DNA of 64,000 nt from Mycobacterium sp. (GTDB lineage Bacteria > Actinomycetota > Actinomycetes > Mycobacteriales > Mycobacteriaceae). The position numbers and the translations under genes are program-made. Below are positions 1 to 10,701 of this stretch, one piece after another. The notes under the pieces were generated by a model that was not told where the DNA came from, did no database searches, and worked only from the letters and a program-made list of their open reading frames with translations. Each line of letters opens with the position of its first letter. Position 1 is the first letter of the stretch. The stretch covers positions 1-64,000 of the forward strand of contig JAGQTV010000009.1 in NCBI GenBank assembly GCA_020438845.1, read 5' to 3'.

Positions 1-2085
1 GCGGTCCAACTTGATCTCATCGATGGCCAGTTCGCGCAGATAGGACAGCGCGGAGTAGCCACTGCCGAAATCGTCGACCGCGATCCGGATTCCGCACTGC
101 CGAAGTTGGTTCAGAACGGTCTGGGTGCTCTCGAGGCTCGCGAGTAACACGTCCTCGGTGATCTCAACCGTGACCTGTGTCGGATCGAGGCCTCGCTCGT
201 CGAGTGCGCGGATCAGCCGGGACGGGAACTTCGGATCCGCCAGCATGGGCGCCCAGACGTTGACCGCAAGCGGGACGGCGCTGCCGGCCGACCGCCATCT
301 GGCCATATCGTCCAGCGCCCGATTGATGACGAAGTCATTCACCGGAGTCATCAGGGTGTGTTCGCGGATCAGTGGCAGGAACTCCTCGGGACCAAGCGAC
401 CCCCGCGAGGGGTGGTCCCAGCGCAGCAGCGCCTCCACCCCCACCAACTCCCCGGTGCGAAGGCTGAACTTGGGCTGGTAACGCAGAGCCAGCGCGGAGT
501 TGGTGATCCCGTCCCGCAGTTCGGCAAGGGTGCGCACCGCCGCCGCGCCGGCCGCCGCATCCTGCGGACCGCCGAGCAAAAGTCGCTCGGCGATCAGGCC
601 GGCGGCAGGTTCTTCGGCCTCGGAGAAGACCTGAACACCGGCGAACCCGGACCGCTTTCCCACGTACATCGCCGAATCGGCCCGCTTGAGCAACTCCTCG
701 GCGGACTGCCCGGCGGAATCGGGCTCCGCGACGGCCAGACCGACGCTGGGACGGATGAGCAGTTCCTGACCCTCGACGAGGAACGGCTGGTCGAAGGAAC
801 CCACGATCCGCTCGGCGAGCCGCCGGGCGTCGTCGGAAACTCCCTCGATGAGGACGGCGAACTCATCGCCGCCCAGTCGGGCGATCGCGTCGTCCTCACC
901 GACGCAGCCGCGCAACCGATCGGCGACGGCGATCAGCAACTCGTCGCCGGCCGAATGCCCGAGCGCGTCGTTGACCAACTTGAAATCGTTGAGGTCGATC
1001 GCGAGCACCCCCACCTGCCGGCCGGGCCGTCCCGGCATCCGGAGGGCCTGCCGCAGACGCTCATCGAACCGGACCCGGTTGGCCAGGCCGGTCAGCGGGT
1101 CGTGCCGGGATTGTTGGGACAGCTGTGCCAGCAGTTGGCGATCCTCGTTGACCGCCAGGTACTGCCGGGCGAGCACCGCGAGAAGCAGCACCAGCCCGAC
1201 GACCAGCACCGGACCCGACTTGAGCGTGTCGGGCTGTTCGGCCGCGATGGCCAACCCGGCCAGCACCAGCGGTACGAACGGCAGCCAGACCGACACCCAT
1301 CCCGGCATCTCGTCACCGATCTGCTCATCGAAGGAAGCCCGGGCACCCTCGGCGACACCAATTGTGATGAGCAGGATTCCCAGGGTCCAGAAGATGTCGA
1401 ACAGATAGTGGCCATGCCCGGCGAAGGCGCTGTCGACGTTGACGTAGGCGAAGGCGCTCTCGACGATGGTCATGGAGGCCAGACCCACCGTCATCAGCGT
1501 CAGCATCCGACGCGGACCCCTGCCGGCCATGGCCAGCACCACCGCCGCGACGGTCAACGCGACCATGTTGGACACCGGGAACGCGAAGGACACCAGCAGA
1601 TCCAGTCCACGCGCTCCGCCTGACTGGTATTTCGGCCCCATCACGGTCAGCCAGGAGACGATGAGCAGCGACCCGGCCAGCACGACCCCGTCGAGCACCA
1701 AACGACTCTGCGAGCGGCGGATGCGCCCCACCGGAAACATCAGAAGCGCCACACACAGCGCAACCGGGAACATGAGATAGGCCGGATCGGCGAGCGTCGG
1801 CCACGCACTTTGCCGAAGCCACAGCTTTTGGTAGGCCCACAGCGACTCCCCCGCCGTCGCCCCGGCGAAACCGATCGCCAGCACCACCCAGGCGGCCCGC
1901 ACTCTGCCCCTCGCCGATCGCGCCGCGAGTACGGCGAGAATTCCGCCGACCGCCACAACGAGGATCGACTCGATGCCGATGACCACCTTGACCGTCCACG
2001 GATCCGAGGAGGTCAACAACAGCCAGCCGGAGTAGCCGACGAACAGCACCACCGCGTACAGCCAGACATAGGCCGGTCTGGGCAC
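1..2085 (-). CDS. Membrane GGDEF-EAL cyclic-di-GMP enzyme (C-terminus cut by window edge)
   Basis: Inner-membrane protein expected to make and/or degrade cyclic di-GMP. 695 residues are visible from a GTG start behind a purine-rich GGGGAGAGGGG site. Residues 1-310 hold many hydrophobic segments (about eight to ten helices), a probable sensory domain. A GGDEF domain follows from about 327, with an intact GGDEF at 405-409; there is no arginine at the usual RxxD inhibitory site, so product inhibition may be absent. The EAL domain begins near 535, with EAL at 551-553, a DDFGSGYS motif at 671-678 and Lys692, all expected in an active phosphodiesterase. The rest of the EAL domain lies outside the window. 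It follows hemQ on the same strand after 78 bp, so co-transcription with the haem genes is possible. Net activity cannot be decided from sequence. Confidence 0.93.
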   Translation of the reverse strand, partial: MPRPAYVWLYAVVLFVGYSGWLLLTSSDPWTVKVVIGIESILVVAVGGILAVLAARSARGRVRAAWVVLAIGFAGATAGESLWAYQKLWLRQSAWPTLADPAYLMFPVALCVALLMFPVGRIRRSQSRLVLDGVVLAGSLLIVSWLTVMGPKYQSGGARGLDLLVSFAFPVSNMVALTVAAVVLAMAGRGPRRMLTLMTVGLASMTIVESAFAYVNVDSAFAGHGHYLFDIFWTLGILLITIGVAEGARASFDEQIGDEMPGWVSVWLPFVPLVLAGLAIAAEQPDTLKSGPVLVVGLVLLLAVLARQYLAVNEDRQLLAQLSQQSRHDPLTGLANRVRFDERLRQALRMPGRPGRQVGVLAIDLNDFKLVNDALGHSAGDELLIAVADRLRGCVGEDDAIARLGGDEFAVLIEGVSDDARRLAERIVGSFDQPFLVEGQELLIRPSVGLAVAEPDSAGQSAEELLKRADSAMYVGKRSGFAGVQVFSEAEEPAAGLIAERLLLGGPQDAAAGAAAVRTLAELRDGITNSALALRYQPKFSLRTGELVGVEALLRWDHPSRGSLGPEEFLPLIREHTLMTPVNDFVINRALDDMARWRSAGSAVPLAVNVWAPMLADPKFPSRLIRALDERGLDPTQVTVEITEDVLLASLESTQTVLNQLRQCGIRIAVDDFGSGYSALSYLRELAIDEIKLDR

Positions 2086-2163
2086 CGCGACCGCCCCTCT
2101 CCCCTGCGCTCCCGCCGGAGCACCGGCGTCTGCTGAAATCGGCGCCAGTCTAACGCCCGAGGG

Positions 2164-2868
2164 CTAGGGCAGTCGGGCGACGAGTTCCTCGACGCTGACC
2201 CGGGGACCGGTGTGGAACGGGATCTCCTCGCGAACGTGGAGTCGCGCCTCGGTGGCGCGCAGATCCCGCATGAGGTCGACGATCCGGTGCAGTTCGGGCG
2301 CCTCGAAGGCAAGAATCCACTCGTAGTCGCCGAGCGCGAAGGCCGGAACGGTGTTGGCCCGCACGTCCTTGTAACCGCGGGCCGCCGCGCCGTGGTCGGC
2401 GAGCATCTTGCGCCGCTGCTCGTCAGGGAGCAGGTACCAGTCCAGGGAGCGCACGAAGGGGTAGACGCAGATGTAGTCACCCGGGGCCTCGCCGGCCAGA
2501 AAGGCCGGCACGTGGCTCTTGTTGAACTCGGCCGGGCGGTGCAGACCGACGCTGCTCCACACCGGCGTGCAGACCCGGCCCAGGGTGGTGGTGCGCCGGA
2601 AGTCGCTGTAGGCGGCCTGCAGTGTCTCGATCCGCTCGGCGTGCATCCAGATCATGAAGTCGGCGTCGGCCCGCATCCCGGCCACGTCATAGATCCCACG
2701 GATCACCACGCCGTTGTCCTCCTGTTGCTTGAGGAACGTCGCGGTCTCGTCGGTGACGGCCACACGGGACTGCTCGTCGTAACCCAGTTCGCCCGGTCGC
2801 ACGGCGAACGAGGAGAACATCACGTAGCGGATGGTGGCGTTGAGAGCGTTGTAATCCAGGCGCGCCAT
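2164..2868 (-). CDS. hemQ: Coproheme decarboxylase HemQ/ChdC
   Basis: Last enzyme of the coproporphyrin-dependent haem pathway of Gram-positive bacteria: decarboxylates coproheme to haem b in the cytoplasm. The 234-residue length is typical of the chlorite-dismutase-like family (Rv2676c type). Tyr136 in the VYPFVRS stretch fits the catalytic radical tyrosine and His159 in LADHG the proximal haem ligand. The ATG is preceded by an AAGG-type site. It starts 21 bp after the hemY stop, so hemE-hemY-hemQ form one transcription unit, consistent with the pathway. The name chlorite dismutase would be a family label only. Confidence 0.95.
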   Translation of the reverse strand: MARLDYNALNATIRYVMFSSFAVRPGELGYDEQSRVAVTDETATFLKQQEDNGVVIRGIYDVAGMRADADFMIWMHAERIETLQAAYSDFRRTTTLGRVCTPVWSSVGLHRPAEFNKSHVPAFLAGEAPGDYICVYPFVRSLDWYLLPDEQRRKMLADHGAAARGYKDVRANTVPAFALGDYEWILAFEAPELHRIVDLMRDLRATEARLHVREEIPFHTGPRVSVEELVARLP

Positions 2869-2889
2869 GAACCTTATGGTGCCACGGGG

Positions 2890-4254
2890 CTAACCGGAGC
2901 CGGCGGCCACCGCCGCCACGGCCGCCCGCCCGGCCGCGGCCAGACAGGCGGGCACCCCGACACCGTCGAGAAAGTTGCCGGCGACCGCCAGCCCCGGCGG
3001 CAGCCCGGCGCGAACCTCGGCGGCCAGATCGGCGTGACCTGGGCCGTACTGGGGCAGCGCGTCGATCCAGCGGTGCACCAGAACCTCCAGTGGGTCGACG
3101 GAGATGCCGAACACCGTGTCGAGATCCTCTAATGCCCAGGCGATCAACCGCTCGTCGGGGGTCATGCGGGCGATATCGTCGCCGAACCTACCGAACGAGA
3201 GCCGCAGCAGTTCGGCACCGCCGCGCCTGCCCCACTTTCGGCTGGACAGGGTGATCGCCTTCGAGTGCAGGCTCTCTCCCCCGGCCACCAGCACACCGGA
3301 CTGCGGGGGAAACGGGGTTCCCGGCGCGACGGCCATGGCCAGCACCGCTGCCGAGGCGACCGGCACCCGGGCGGCGGCCGCCGCGGCCCGGGGAGCGACC
3401 TCGCCGAGCAGAGCGGCGGTGCGCGGGGCGGGCAGCGCCAGCACCACGGCGTCGGCTCGGAATACCGCGCCGGTTCCGTCCCGCAGCGCCCAGCCCCTGC
3501 ACTCCTGCTCGATGGCGAGGATCGGCGCGTCGACCCAGCGCGCCCGACTGCGCACGAGCAGTTCGTCCAGCAGCACCCGGTAGCCGCCCTCCACCGCGCC
3601 GAACACCGGCCCGCCGGTGGCACCCGAGAGCACCCGCCGGACCGCCGCGGTGAGGCTCTGCGCCCCGGCGTCGAGCGCGGCGGCCACGGCCGGAACGGCC
3701 GAGCGGATTCCGATGGTGGCGGCTGAGCCCGCGTAGACCCCCGAGAGCATGGGGTCCACCGAACGGGTCACCACCTGTTCGGCGAACCGTTCGGCGACCA
3801 CCGCACCGACGGCGGGGTCCGATCCGGCCCGCCAATGCAGGGGGCGGTCGGGCTCGGCGGCGATACGCGCGAGGGTGGCGGCGTCGACCAGACCGGACAT
3901 CGATTGCGCCGAGGACGGGATTCCGTTGACCGCCCCCGGGGGCAGCGGGTGCAGGCGACCGCCGCTGAAAATCGTGGTGGCCACGCCGGTGGGCGTGATC
4001 TGACGGTCGGCCAGACCGAGTTCGCGCAACAGCGCGGGCACCTCAGGCCGGCGGGAGATGAAGGCCTCGGCGCCGATGTCCATCGGCGCGCCGCCGAGCG
4101 TCTCGGTCCGCAGCACCCCGCCGAGCCGGTCGGCCGGGTCGAAAATGACGATCGCCGCCTCCGGTCCCGCCGCGGCGCGGATCCGGTAAGCCGCCGCCAG
4201 ACCCGATACGCCGCCGCCCACGACCGCGTAGGCGCGCGCGCGAGCCGATGTCAC
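2890..4254 (-). CDS. hemY: Coproporphyrinogen III / protoporphyrinogen oxidase (HemY/CgoX)
   Basis: FAD-dependent oxidase that aromatises coproporphyrinogen III (in actinobacteria) on the way to haem. The N-terminus has the dinucleotide-binding signature [15 protein letters not shown], followed by an acidic residue after the second strand ([12 protein letters not shown]). The chosen GTG at 4254 overlaps the hemE stop (GTGA) and gives 454 residues, the family length. The frame stays open upstream inside hemE, but that extension is arginine/glycine-rich shadow sequence. Located between hemE and hemQ, which supports the coproporphyrin pathway. Confidence 0.94.
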   Translation of the reverse strand: MTSARARAYAVVGGGVSGLAAAYRIRAAAGPEAAIVIFDPADRLGGVLRTETLGGAPMDIGAEAFISRRPEVPALLRELGLADRQITPTGVATTIFSGGRLHPLPPGAVNGIPSSAQSMSGLVDAATLARIAAEPDRPLHWRAGSDPAVGAVVAERFAEQVVTRSVDPMLSGVYAGSAATIGIRSAVPAVAAALDAGAQSLTAAVRRVLSGATGGPVFGAVEGGYRVLLDELLVRSRARWVDAPILAIEQECRGWALRDGTGAVFRADAVVLALPAPRTAALLGEVAPRAAAAAARVPVASAAVLAMAVAPGTPFPPQSGVLVAGGESLHSKAITLSSRKWGRRGGAELLRLSFGRFGDDIARMTPDERLIAWALEDLDTVFGISVDPLEVLVHRWIDALPQYGPGHADLAAEVRAGLPPGLAVAGNFLDGVGVPACLAAAGRAAVAAVAAGSG

Positions 4255-5309
4255 AGCGAATGCACCAGGGCCACCAGATCGGTGATCAGCTGCGGGTCGG
4301 TGGCCGGAAGGACGCCGTGCCCAAGATTGAAGATATGTCCGGCGGCCCCGGCGGCCACGGCCAGCCGGGCGTCCTCGACGACGGCCCTGGCGGCAGTTTC
4401 GACGGCCGGCCATCCCGCCAGCAGTACCACCGGATCGAGGTTGCCCTGCAACGCCTTCCCCGGGCCGACCCGCTTGGCCGCGTCGGCCAGCGCGGTGCGC
4501 CAGTCGACGCCGACCACGGTTGCGCCCGCCTGTCCCATGGCGCCGAGCAACTCCGCGGTACCGACCCCGAAGTGGGTCATCGGGACCCCGCGGCCGGCCA
4601 GTTCCGCGAACACCCGGCTGCTGTGCGGCAGCACGTAGGTGCGGTAGTCGGCCAGCGACAGCGTGCCCGCCCACGAGTCGAACAGCTGGATGGCGTCCAC
4701 CCCGGCGTCGAGCTGCACCCGCAGGAAGTCGATCGTCAGGTCGGTCAGCACCTCCATCAGCGAGTGCCAGGTGGAGGGCTCGGCGAACATCATGGCCTTG
4801 GTGCGTTCGTGCAGCTTGCTGGGACCTCCCTCGACCAGGTACGAGGCCAGAGTGAACGGGGCACCGGCAAAGCCGATCAGCGGGACCTCGCCCAGCTCGC
4901 CGACCAGCAGGCCGACCGCCTCGCTGACGGCGTCAACCCGTTGCAATTCAAGGCCTTTCATGGCCGCCACGTCGGCCTCGGCGCGCACCGGTCGGGCGAT
5001 CACCGGCCCGACGTCGGCCACGATGTCCACCTCGACCCCGGCGGCGCGCAACGGCACCACGATGTCGGAGAACAGGATCGCCGCGTCCACGCCGTGCCGG
5101 CGGACCGGCTGCAGCGTGATCTCGCAGACCAGTTCGGGGTCGAAACACGCCTGCATCATGGTGTTCCGGGCACGCAGCTCACGGTATTCCGGCAGCGAAC
5201 GGCCGGCCTGGCGCATGAACCACACCGGAATCCGACCGGGTTCACGACCGGTGGCGGCGGCCAGGTAGGGCGCCTCGGGCAGCTGACGGCGGGTGTTCAC
5301 GGCGACCAT
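4251..5309 (-). CDS. hemE: Uroporphyrinogen III decarboxylase
   Basis: Cytoplasmic enzyme converting uroporphyrinogen III to coproporphyrinogen III by removing four carboxyl groups. The diagnostic N-terminal signature [15 protein letters not shown] is intact, as is the [17 protein letters not shown] segment. With the ATG at 5309 the protein has 352 residues; a GTG at 5300 is an equal alternative and neither has a strong ribosome site. First gene of the hemE-hemY-hemQ run; its stop overlaps the hemY start. Divergent from the DUF3000 gene, so the intervening 94 bp should hold both promoters. Confidence 0.95.
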   Translation of the reverse strand: MVAVNTRRQLPEAPYLAAATGREPGRIPVWFMRQAGRSLPEYRELRARNTMMQACFDPELVCEITLQPVRRHGVDAAILFSDIVVPLRAAGVEVDIVADVGPVIARPVRAEADVAAMKGLELQRVDAVSEAVGLLVGELGEVPLIGFAGAPFTLASYLVEGGPSKLHERTKAMMFAEPSTWHSLMEVLTDLTIDFLRVQLDAGVDAIQLFDSWAGTLSLADYRTYVLPHSSRVFAELAGRGVPMTHFGVGTAELLGAMGQAGATVVGVDWRTALADAAKRVGPGKALQGNLDPVVLLAGWPAVETAARAVVEDARLAVAAGAAGHIFNLGHGVLPATDPQLITDLVALVHSL

Positions 5310-5403
5310 GCTGCCACGGACGCCGGCCGGCACAGCGCCCCGGCAGCACCTCCCGCGGCGCGCCTGCCTGCACGGCCCGCGGCTTGGGGCTACCGTCGAA
5401 CGA

Positions 5404-5985
5404 GTGACCAGTGCGGAGCCGAAGCAGTTCGGCGAGGCCGTGGCGGCGATGAACGCAGCCAGGGTCCGGCCGGAGATCGAACTCGGCCCGATCCGCCCAC
5501 CCCAACGTCTCGCCCCGTACAGCTACGCGCTGGGTGCCGAGGTGCGCCGCCCGGAGCCGGAGGTCGTGCCGGAACGCTCGGAAGGCGATGCCTTCGGCCG
5601 CCTCATCCTGCTGCACGATCCCGACGGTGCCGATGCCTGGGACGGCACCATGCGGCTGGTCGCCTTCATTCAGGCCGACCTGGACGCCAGTGAGGCGGTG
5701 GATCCGTTGCTGCCCGAGGTCGCCTGGAGCTGGCTGGTCGACGCCCTGGAGTCGCGGGCAGGGCAGGCCACCGCGCTGGGCGGAACCGTCACCGCCACGA
5801 CCTCGGTGCGCTACGGCGACATTTCCGGCCCGCCGCGTGCCCACCAGTTGGAGCTGCGCGCCTCGTGGACGGCCACCAGCCTGGACCTAGGTGCCCATGT
5901 CCAGGCCTTCTGCGAGGTGCTCGAACACGCCGCCGGGCTGCCGCCGGCCGGTGTCACCGACCTGAGCTCGCGCTCCCGCGCCTGA
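5404..5985 (+). CDS. Conserved actinobacterial DUF3000 family protein
   Basis: 193-residue soluble protein matching the DUF3000 family (Rv2680 type); function unknown. The GTG at 5404 was chosen because the family-like sequence begins there ([12 protein letters not shown]) and upstream codons lie in the divergent hemE promoter. No membrane segment or catalytic motif is recognised. Its stop lies one base before the rnd ATG, so the two genes are almost certainly co-transcribed, as in other mycobacteria. Confidence 0.85.
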   Translation: MTSAEPKQFGEAVAAMNAARVRPEIELGPIRPPQRLAPYSYALGAEVRRPEPEVVPERSEGDAFGRLILLHDPDGADAWDGTMRLVAFIQADLDASEAVDPLLPEVAWSWLVDALESRAGQATALGGTVTATTSVRYGDISGPPRAHQLELRASWTATSLDLGAHVQAFCEVLEHAAGLPPAGVTDLSSRSRA

Positions 5986-5986
5986 G

Positions 5987-7261
5987 ATGTCCGACGCCGA
6001 GGTGCTTCCGGACGAAGCCGAGCCGACCCCGCTGCTGCAGCCCGCCGAGGGCGTGCCGGAGGTCTGCGTCAGCGTCGCCGAGATCGCCCGGGCAGCCGAC
6101 ACCCTGGCCAGTGGCACCGGCTCGTTCGCGGTCGACGCCGAGCGGGCCTCGGGCTTCCGCTACTCCAATCGCGCCTACCTCATCCAGATCCGTCGCAGCG
6201 GTGCCGGGACGGTGCTCATCGACCCGGCCCACCACGGCGACAGCCCGATCGACGCGCTCAGACCGGTCGCCGAGGTTCTCGCCACCGACGAATGGATCCT
6301 GCACGCCGCCGATCAGGACCTGCCGTGCCTGGCCGAGGTGGGCCTGCGACCGCCCCGGCTGTACGACACCGAACTGGCCGGCCGGCTGGCCGGCTTCGAG
6401 CGGGTCAATCTGGCAGCCATGGTCCAGCGCCTGCTGGGCCTCGGCCTAGCCAAAGGCCACGGCGCGGCCGACTGGTCCAAACGCCCGCTGCCCGCGGACT
6501 GGCTGAACTACGCGGCCCTCGACGTCGAGGTGTTGATCGAGTTGCGCGACGCGGTCGGCGAGGTGCTCGCCAACCAGGGCAAAACAGACTGGGCCGCAGA
6601 GGAATTCGAGTACCTCCGTTGCGCCGAGAGCGGCCCGACCCGGCGTGACCGCTGGCGGCGCACCTCGGGAATCCACAAGGTCAAGACCGCTCGCGGGCTG
6701 GCCGCGGTGCGCGAGATGTGGACGGTGCGGGATCGCATCGCCCGTGGCCGCGATATCGCGCCCGGGCGGATCCTGCCGGATGCGGCGATCGTCGCCGCGG
6801 CCCTGGCGGACCCCGGGACGGTCGACGAACTGACCGCGCTGCCGGTGTTCGGCGGCCAGAAGCAGCGCCGTTCGGCCCGGGTGTGGCTCGAGGCGCTGGC
6901 GACGGCGCGCACCACCGAGGACCTGCCGGAGATCTCCGAGCCGCTCAGCGGGCCACCGCCGGCCGCGCGGTGGGCGCGACGCAATCCGGAGGCGGCTGCA
7001 CGCCTGGAGGCCGCGCGCTCGGCGATGTCGGGGCTGTCCGAACGGGTGGGGGTGCCCGCGGAGAACCTGCTGACTCCGGAGCTGCTGCGGCGACTGTGCT
7101 GGGACTGGCAGGGCACCGACGACGTCGCCGCGGCCGTGGAGAACTATCTGAGGGACAACGGCGCGCGGGCCTGGCAGCGCAGCCTGGCTGTTCCGGAACT
7201 GGCCGACGCGCTGGCCCCCTCCCCCCAACGCGACCCCTCCCCCCAGCGCGAACAAACGTAA
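5987..7261 (+). CDS. rnd: Ribonuclease D-like 3'-5' exoribonuclease with HRDC domain
   Basis: DEDD-family exonuclease expected to trim stable RNA 3' ends. The exonuclease domain shows FAVDAERASGF (first Asp and Glu), an Asp in YDTELAGRLAGF and a last Asp in YAALDVEVL. An HRDC nucleic-acid-binding domain follows (VREMWTVRDRIARGRDIAPG). 424 residues, ATG start one base after the DUF3000 stop. The last codons carry an 18-bp in-frame duplication (PSPQRD/PSPQRE). Convergent with dxs. Confidence 0.92.
   Translation: MSDAEVLPDEAEPTPLLQPAEGVPEVCVSVAEIARAADTLASGTGSFAVDAERASGFRYSNRAYLIQIRRSGAGTVLIDPAHHGDSPIDALRPVAEVLATDEWILHAADQDLPCLAEVGLRPPRLYDTELAGRLAGFERVNLAAMVQRLLGLGLAKGHGAADWSKRPLPADWLNYAALDVEVLIELRDAVGEVLANQGKTDWAAEEFEYLRCAESGPTRRDRWRRTSGIHKVKTARGLAAVREMWTVRDRIARGRDIAPGRILPDAAIVAAALADPGTVDELTALPVFGGQKQRRSARVWLEALATARTTEDLPEISEPLSGPPPAARWARRNPEAAARLEAARSAMSGLSERVGVPAENLLTPELLRRLCWDWQGTDDVAAAVENYLRDNGARAWQRSLAVPELADALAPSPQRDPSPQREQT
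7216..7251 (+). repeat. 18-bp tandem duplication at the 3' end of rnd
   Basis: Two adjacent 18-bp units (7216-7233 and 7234-7251) differ at one base and add six in-frame codons to the RNase D C-terminus. The unit is cytosine-rich and flanked by CGCG, so each copy can close into a small hairpin with a C-rich loop. Confidence 0.8.
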
Positions 7262-7310
7262 AAGTCCCCGACACGCCGAGGGTTTTGGGGGCGTTTGCGT
7301 CTGCTCGCGC
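7246..7310. terminator. Imperfect inverted repeat between convergent rnd and dxs
   Basis: GCGCGAACAAACGTAAAAGTCCCC at 7246-7269 is an imperfect inverted match to GCGTTTGCGTCTGCTCGCGC and flanking bases at 7287-7310. The arms are about 24 bp with a few mismatches around a short loop. Position between two converging genes suggests a bidirectional terminator; there is no long T-tract, common in mycobacteria. Confidence 0.5.
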
Positions 7311-7325
7311 CCAGAGGCGACTGGA

Positions 7326-9233
7326 TCAGTCGACCTGGCCGGACACCGTTTCGTGCTGCGCCCCGAGCGCGGCCACCCACCCGGTGACCTGACGGGCCAC
7401 GTTCTGTTCGGTGAGCCCGATGTCGCTGAGCACCTCAGAACGCGTGGCATGGTCGAGGAAGCGTTGCGGCACACCGACATCGCGGCACGGCACGTCGATG
7501 TCCGCGGCCCGTAGCGCCGCCGACACGGCCGATCCGACACCCCCGCGCACACCGTTGTCCTCGCAGGTGACCACCAGCTTGTGAGCCCGGGCCAGCCCGC
7601 CGAGCGCCTCGGGTACCGGCAGCACCCACCGGGGATCGACCACCGTCACGCCGATGCCCTGATTGCGCAACCGGGCGGCCACCGCGAGCGCCATCGCCGC
7701 GAAGGAACCGACGGCCACCAGCAGTACGTCCTCGCCGAGTTCGGCGGCCGGTCGGGCCAGGATGTCGATACCGGATACCCGCTCCAGCGCCGGGACGTCC
7801 TCGCCCACGTCGCCCTTGGGGAAGCGGATGGCGGTCGGGCCGTCCTGGATGTCGAGGGCCTCGCCGAGTTCCTCCCGCAAGCGCTCGCCGTCACGCGGCG
7901 ACGCCACCCGAATCCCGGGCACGATGCCGAGGACCGACAGATCCCACATCCCGTTGTGACTGGCGCCGTCGTTGCCGGTGATCCCGGCGCGGTCGAGCAC
8001 CAGCGTGACAGGAAGCCGATGCAGGGCGACGTCCATGAGGACCTGATCGAAGGCCCGGTTGAGAAAGGTCGAGTAGATCGCCACCACCGGGTGCATACCG
8101 CCCATCGCCAGCCCGGCCGCCGAGGTGACGGCATGCTGCTCAGCGATACCGACGTCGAAGAGCCGGTCGGGGTAGCGCTCGCCGAACGCGGCCAGACCGG
8201 TGGGACCGGGCATGGCGGCGGTGATCGCCACGACATCGCGCCGCGCGCTCGCGTAGGCGATCAGGGCATCGGAGAACACCGAGGTCCATCCCGGCGCGGC
8301 GATTTTTGTGGCCAGACCGGTCTCCGGGTCGATCACGCCGCAGGCGTGCATCTGCTCGGCCTCGTCGTTCTCGGCCGGCGCGTACCCCATCCCCTTGCGG
8401 GTGACGACGTGCACGATCACGGGGCGGTTGTAGCCACGGGCGTGGCGCAACGCGGTCTCCACCGCATGCTCGTCATGCCCGTCGATCGGGCCGACGTACT
8501 TCAGCCCGAGGTCGGAGAACATCGTCTGCGGGGACACCGCATCCTTGATGCCCGCCTTGACGCTGTGCATCGCCTGGAAGCAGACCTCACCGATCAGCGG
8601 GATCGCCCGCACGGCGCTGCGGCCCCGCTCCAGCATGCGTTCATAGGCCGGCTGCAGACGCAGCCCGGCGAGGTGCTCGGCCAGCCCCCCGATGGTCGGA
8701 GCGTAACTGCGGCCGTTGTCGTTGACGACGATGACCACCGGCCGCCTGGCCGCCGCGATGTTGTTGAGCGCCTCCCAGCACATACCGCCGGTCAGCGCGC
8801 CGTCGCCGACGACGGCCACCACGTGCCGGTTGCGCTGGCCGCTCAGTTCGAAGGCCTTGGCCAGACCGTCGGCGTAGGACAGCGCCGCCGAGGCGTGGCT
8901 CGACTCGACCCAGTCGTGGTCACTCTCCGCGCGCGAGGGGTAGCCGGAGAGCCCGCCCTTGATCCGCAGGGTGTCGAAACCCGCGCTGCGCCCGGTCAGC
9001 ATCTTGTGCACGTAGGCCTGGTGACCGGTATCGAAGATGATCGGGTCGTGCGGGGAGTCGAACACCCGATGCAGGGCGAGGGTGAGTTCGACCACACCGA
9101 GATTTGGCCCCAGATGACCGCCGGTGGCGGCCACCTTGTGCACCAGGAACTGCCGGATCTCCCGCGCCAGGTCGGTCAATTGCTCCTGAGACAGGCGCTG
9201 CAGATCAGCGGGGCCGCGGATCTGTTCGAGCAT
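7326..9233 (-). CDS. dxs: 1-deoxy-D-xylulose-5-phosphate synthase
   Basis: First enzyme of the non-mevalonate isoprenoid pathway: condenses pyruvate and glyceraldehyde 3-phosphate, thiamine-diphosphate dependent, feeding polyprenol and menaquinone synthesis. 635 residues, normal length. The TPP-binding GDGALTGG motif is at 143-150, His40 lies in GHLGPN, and the GIAEQHAV segment holds the catalytic glutamate of the pyrimidine domain. The stop of nhaA lies only 9 bp upstream, so dxs appears to be read through from the antiporter gene, with its ribosome site at the nhaA end. Confidence 0.97.
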   Translation of the reverse strand: MLEQIRGPADLQRLSQEQLTDLAREIRQFLVHKVAATGGHLGPNLGVVELTLALHRVFDSPHDPIIFDTGHQAYVHKMLTGRSAGFDTLRIKGGLSGYPSRAESDHDWVESSHASAALSYADGLAKAFELSGQRNRHVVAVVGDGALTGGMCWEALNNIAAARRPVVIVVNDNGRSYAPTIGGLAEHLAGLRLQPAYERMLERGRSAVRAIPLIGEVCFQAMHSVKAGIKDAVSPQTMFSDLGLKYVGPIDGHDEHAVETALRHARGYNRPVIVHVVTRKGMGYAPAENDEAEQMHACGVIDPETGLATKIAAPGWTSVFSDALIAYASARRDVVAITAAMPGPTGLAAFGERYPDRLFDVGIAEQHAVTSAAGLAMGGMHPVVAIYSTFLNRAFDQVLMDVALHRLPVTLVLDRAGITGNDGASHNGMWDLSVLGIVPGIRVASPRDGERLREELGEALDIQDGPTAIRFPKGDVGEDVPALERVSGIDILARPAAELGEDVLLVAVGSFAAMALAVAARLRNQGIGVTVVDPRWVLPVPEALGGLARAHKLVVTCEDNGVRGGVGSAVSAALRAADIDVPCRDVGVPQRFLDHATRSEVLSDIGLTEQNVARQVTGWVAALGAQHETVSGQVD

Positions 9234-9242
9234 CCGCTCAGT

Positions 9243-10619
9243 CTACGCAGGATTGCCGCCACGTTGCGGCGCGGCGGCGTACACGTCCGGCACGCCGTCG
9301 TGGTCGGCGTCGGCGGTCTCCAGTTCGAAGACCGACCGGTAATGCCGGTTGCGGGCCCGCAGCACGATGGCGGCCAGCAGCGCAGCCAGCAACGAACCGG
9401 CGAGGACTGCGACCTTGACGATGTCCTGCCGGGCCGGGTCCGATCCGTAGGCCAATTCGCCGATGAGCAGGGACACCGTGAACCCGATGCCGGCGAGCAT
9501 CGCCACACCGAAGACGTCGATCCAGCGCAGCGACGCGTCCAGGGCGGCATGGGTCACCGCAGCGATCAACCGGGTGGTCCCGAACACCCCGAGCGTCTTG
9601 CCGACGACCAGGCCGGTGACGATTCCCAGGGCGATCGGATCACGCAGAGCGGTCACCAAACCGTCATAGCCACCGAAACTCACCCCGGCGGCGAAGAAGG
9701 CGAACACCGGGATGGCCAGGCCCGCCGACACCGGTCGGATCACATGTTCGAAATGCTCGGCCAGACCCGGGCCGTCGGTCGGGTCGGCCGGGTCTGTCGG
9801 GTCGGTTTCGGTCGCGGGTCCGTGCGAGTCCCGCTTGCTGCGCAGCACCGGCACCGTGAACCCCAGCAGCACGCCGGCGACGGTGGCATGCACCCCGGAC
9901 TCGTGGACTAAGGCCCACGTCAACAGCGCCAACGGGATGAGCAGCCACCCGCTGCGCACGCGTCGCTGGACCAGGACGGCGAACAGGGTCAGCGGAATCA
10001 GCGCCAGCAGCAGGGCGCCGACGTTGATCTTGGCGGTGTAGAAGACCGCGATCACCGTGATCGCGAGCAGGTCGTCGACGACGGCCAGGGTGAGCAGGAA
10101 GGTGCGCAGCGCCGAGGGCAGATGGGTGGAGACGACGGCCAGCACCGCGACCGCGAAGGCGATGTCGGTGGCGGTCGGAACGGCCCATCCGCGCAGCGCG
10201 CCGTCGCCCGCGCTCGCCGTCCACGCGACGAAGATCAGCGCGGGGACGACCATTCCGCCCACCGCGGCCGCGATCGGCAGCGCGGCCCGTCGCGGGTCGC
10301 GCAGGTCCCCGGCGACGAACTCACGCTTGAGTTCGAGGCCGACGACGAAGAAGAAGATCGCCAGCAAGCCGTCGGCCGCCCAGCTTCCCAGGCTCAGGTT
10401 CAGGTGCAGGCCGAATTCGTCGGTGCCCAGCCGCGTGGCCGTCAGGGAGTGGTAGGAGGCCGACCACGGTGAGTTGGCCCAGATCAACGCGGCGGCCGCC
10501 GCGGCCAGCAGCACCGCGCCGCCGACGGTCTCCTTGTGGAAGATCTCGATGACGCGGCGGGTTTCCGACCAGGAGCCACGGCTGAGGATGCCAGGACGCC
10601 GGGTATCGGGTTCAGCCAC
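9243..10619 (-). CDS. nhaA: Na+/H+ antiporter NhaA
   Basis: Inner-membrane antiporter exporting Na+ (or Li+) in exchange for protons. 458 residues with the NhaA helices, including the PTATDIAFA segment near 148-156 and the paired aspartates Asp182-Asp183 in [12 protein letters not shown] that bind the ion. A C-terminal cytoplasmic tail ends in DADHDGVPD (437-445), an EF-hand/dockerin-like acidic loop that is unusual for the family. No nhaA lies at this spot in M. tuberculosis (general knowledge), so this is a lineage-variable gene placed directly in front of dxs. Confidence 0.95.
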   Translation of the reverse strand: MAEPDTRRPGILSRGSWSETRRVIEIFHKETVGGAVLLAAAAAALIWANSPWSASYHSLTATRLGTDEFGLHLNLSLGSWAADGLLAIFFFVVGLELKREFVAGDLRDPRRAALPIAAAVGGMVVPALIFVAWTASAGDGALRGWAVPTATDIAFAVAVLAVVSTHLPSALRTFLLTLAVVDDLLAITVIAVFYTAKINVGALLLALIPLTLFAVLVQRRVRSGWLLIPLALLTWALVHESGVHATVAGVLLGFTVPVLRSKRDSHGPATETDPTDPADPTDGPGLAEHFEHVIRPVSAGLAIPVFAFFAAGVSFGGYDGLVTALRDPIALGIVTGLVVGKTLGVFGTTRLIAAVTHAALDASLRWIDVFGVAMLAGIGFTVSLLIGELAYGSDPARQDIVKVAVLAGSLLAALLAAIVLRARNRHYRSVFELETADADHDGVPDVYAAAPQRGGNPA

Positions 10620-10701
10620 GGTTCACCTCGCGGGTAGGACGGTCACTGCCGACCAGACTTCCCGGCACACCATGTGCCAGCAGTCTAGGGGTCCGCGGGG
10701 A

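Noticed and set aside
358..1623. Long plus-strand open frame opposite the GGDEF-EAL gene
   Set aside because: The minus strand carries an uninterrupted, recognisable two-domain enzyme; the plus frame is Arg/His/Gln-rich shadow composition typical of high-GC DNA.
7213..7260. C-rich double hairpin resembling the 6C small RNA
   Set aside because: The C-tracts are part of an in-frame 18-bp duplication in rnd, and the known mycobacterial 6C RNA lies at a different locus.
7581..9911. 776-codon plus-strand open frame opposite dxs and nhaA
   Set aside because: It is the complement of two certain genes, has shadow composition (His/Arg/Gly/Gln) and no family match.
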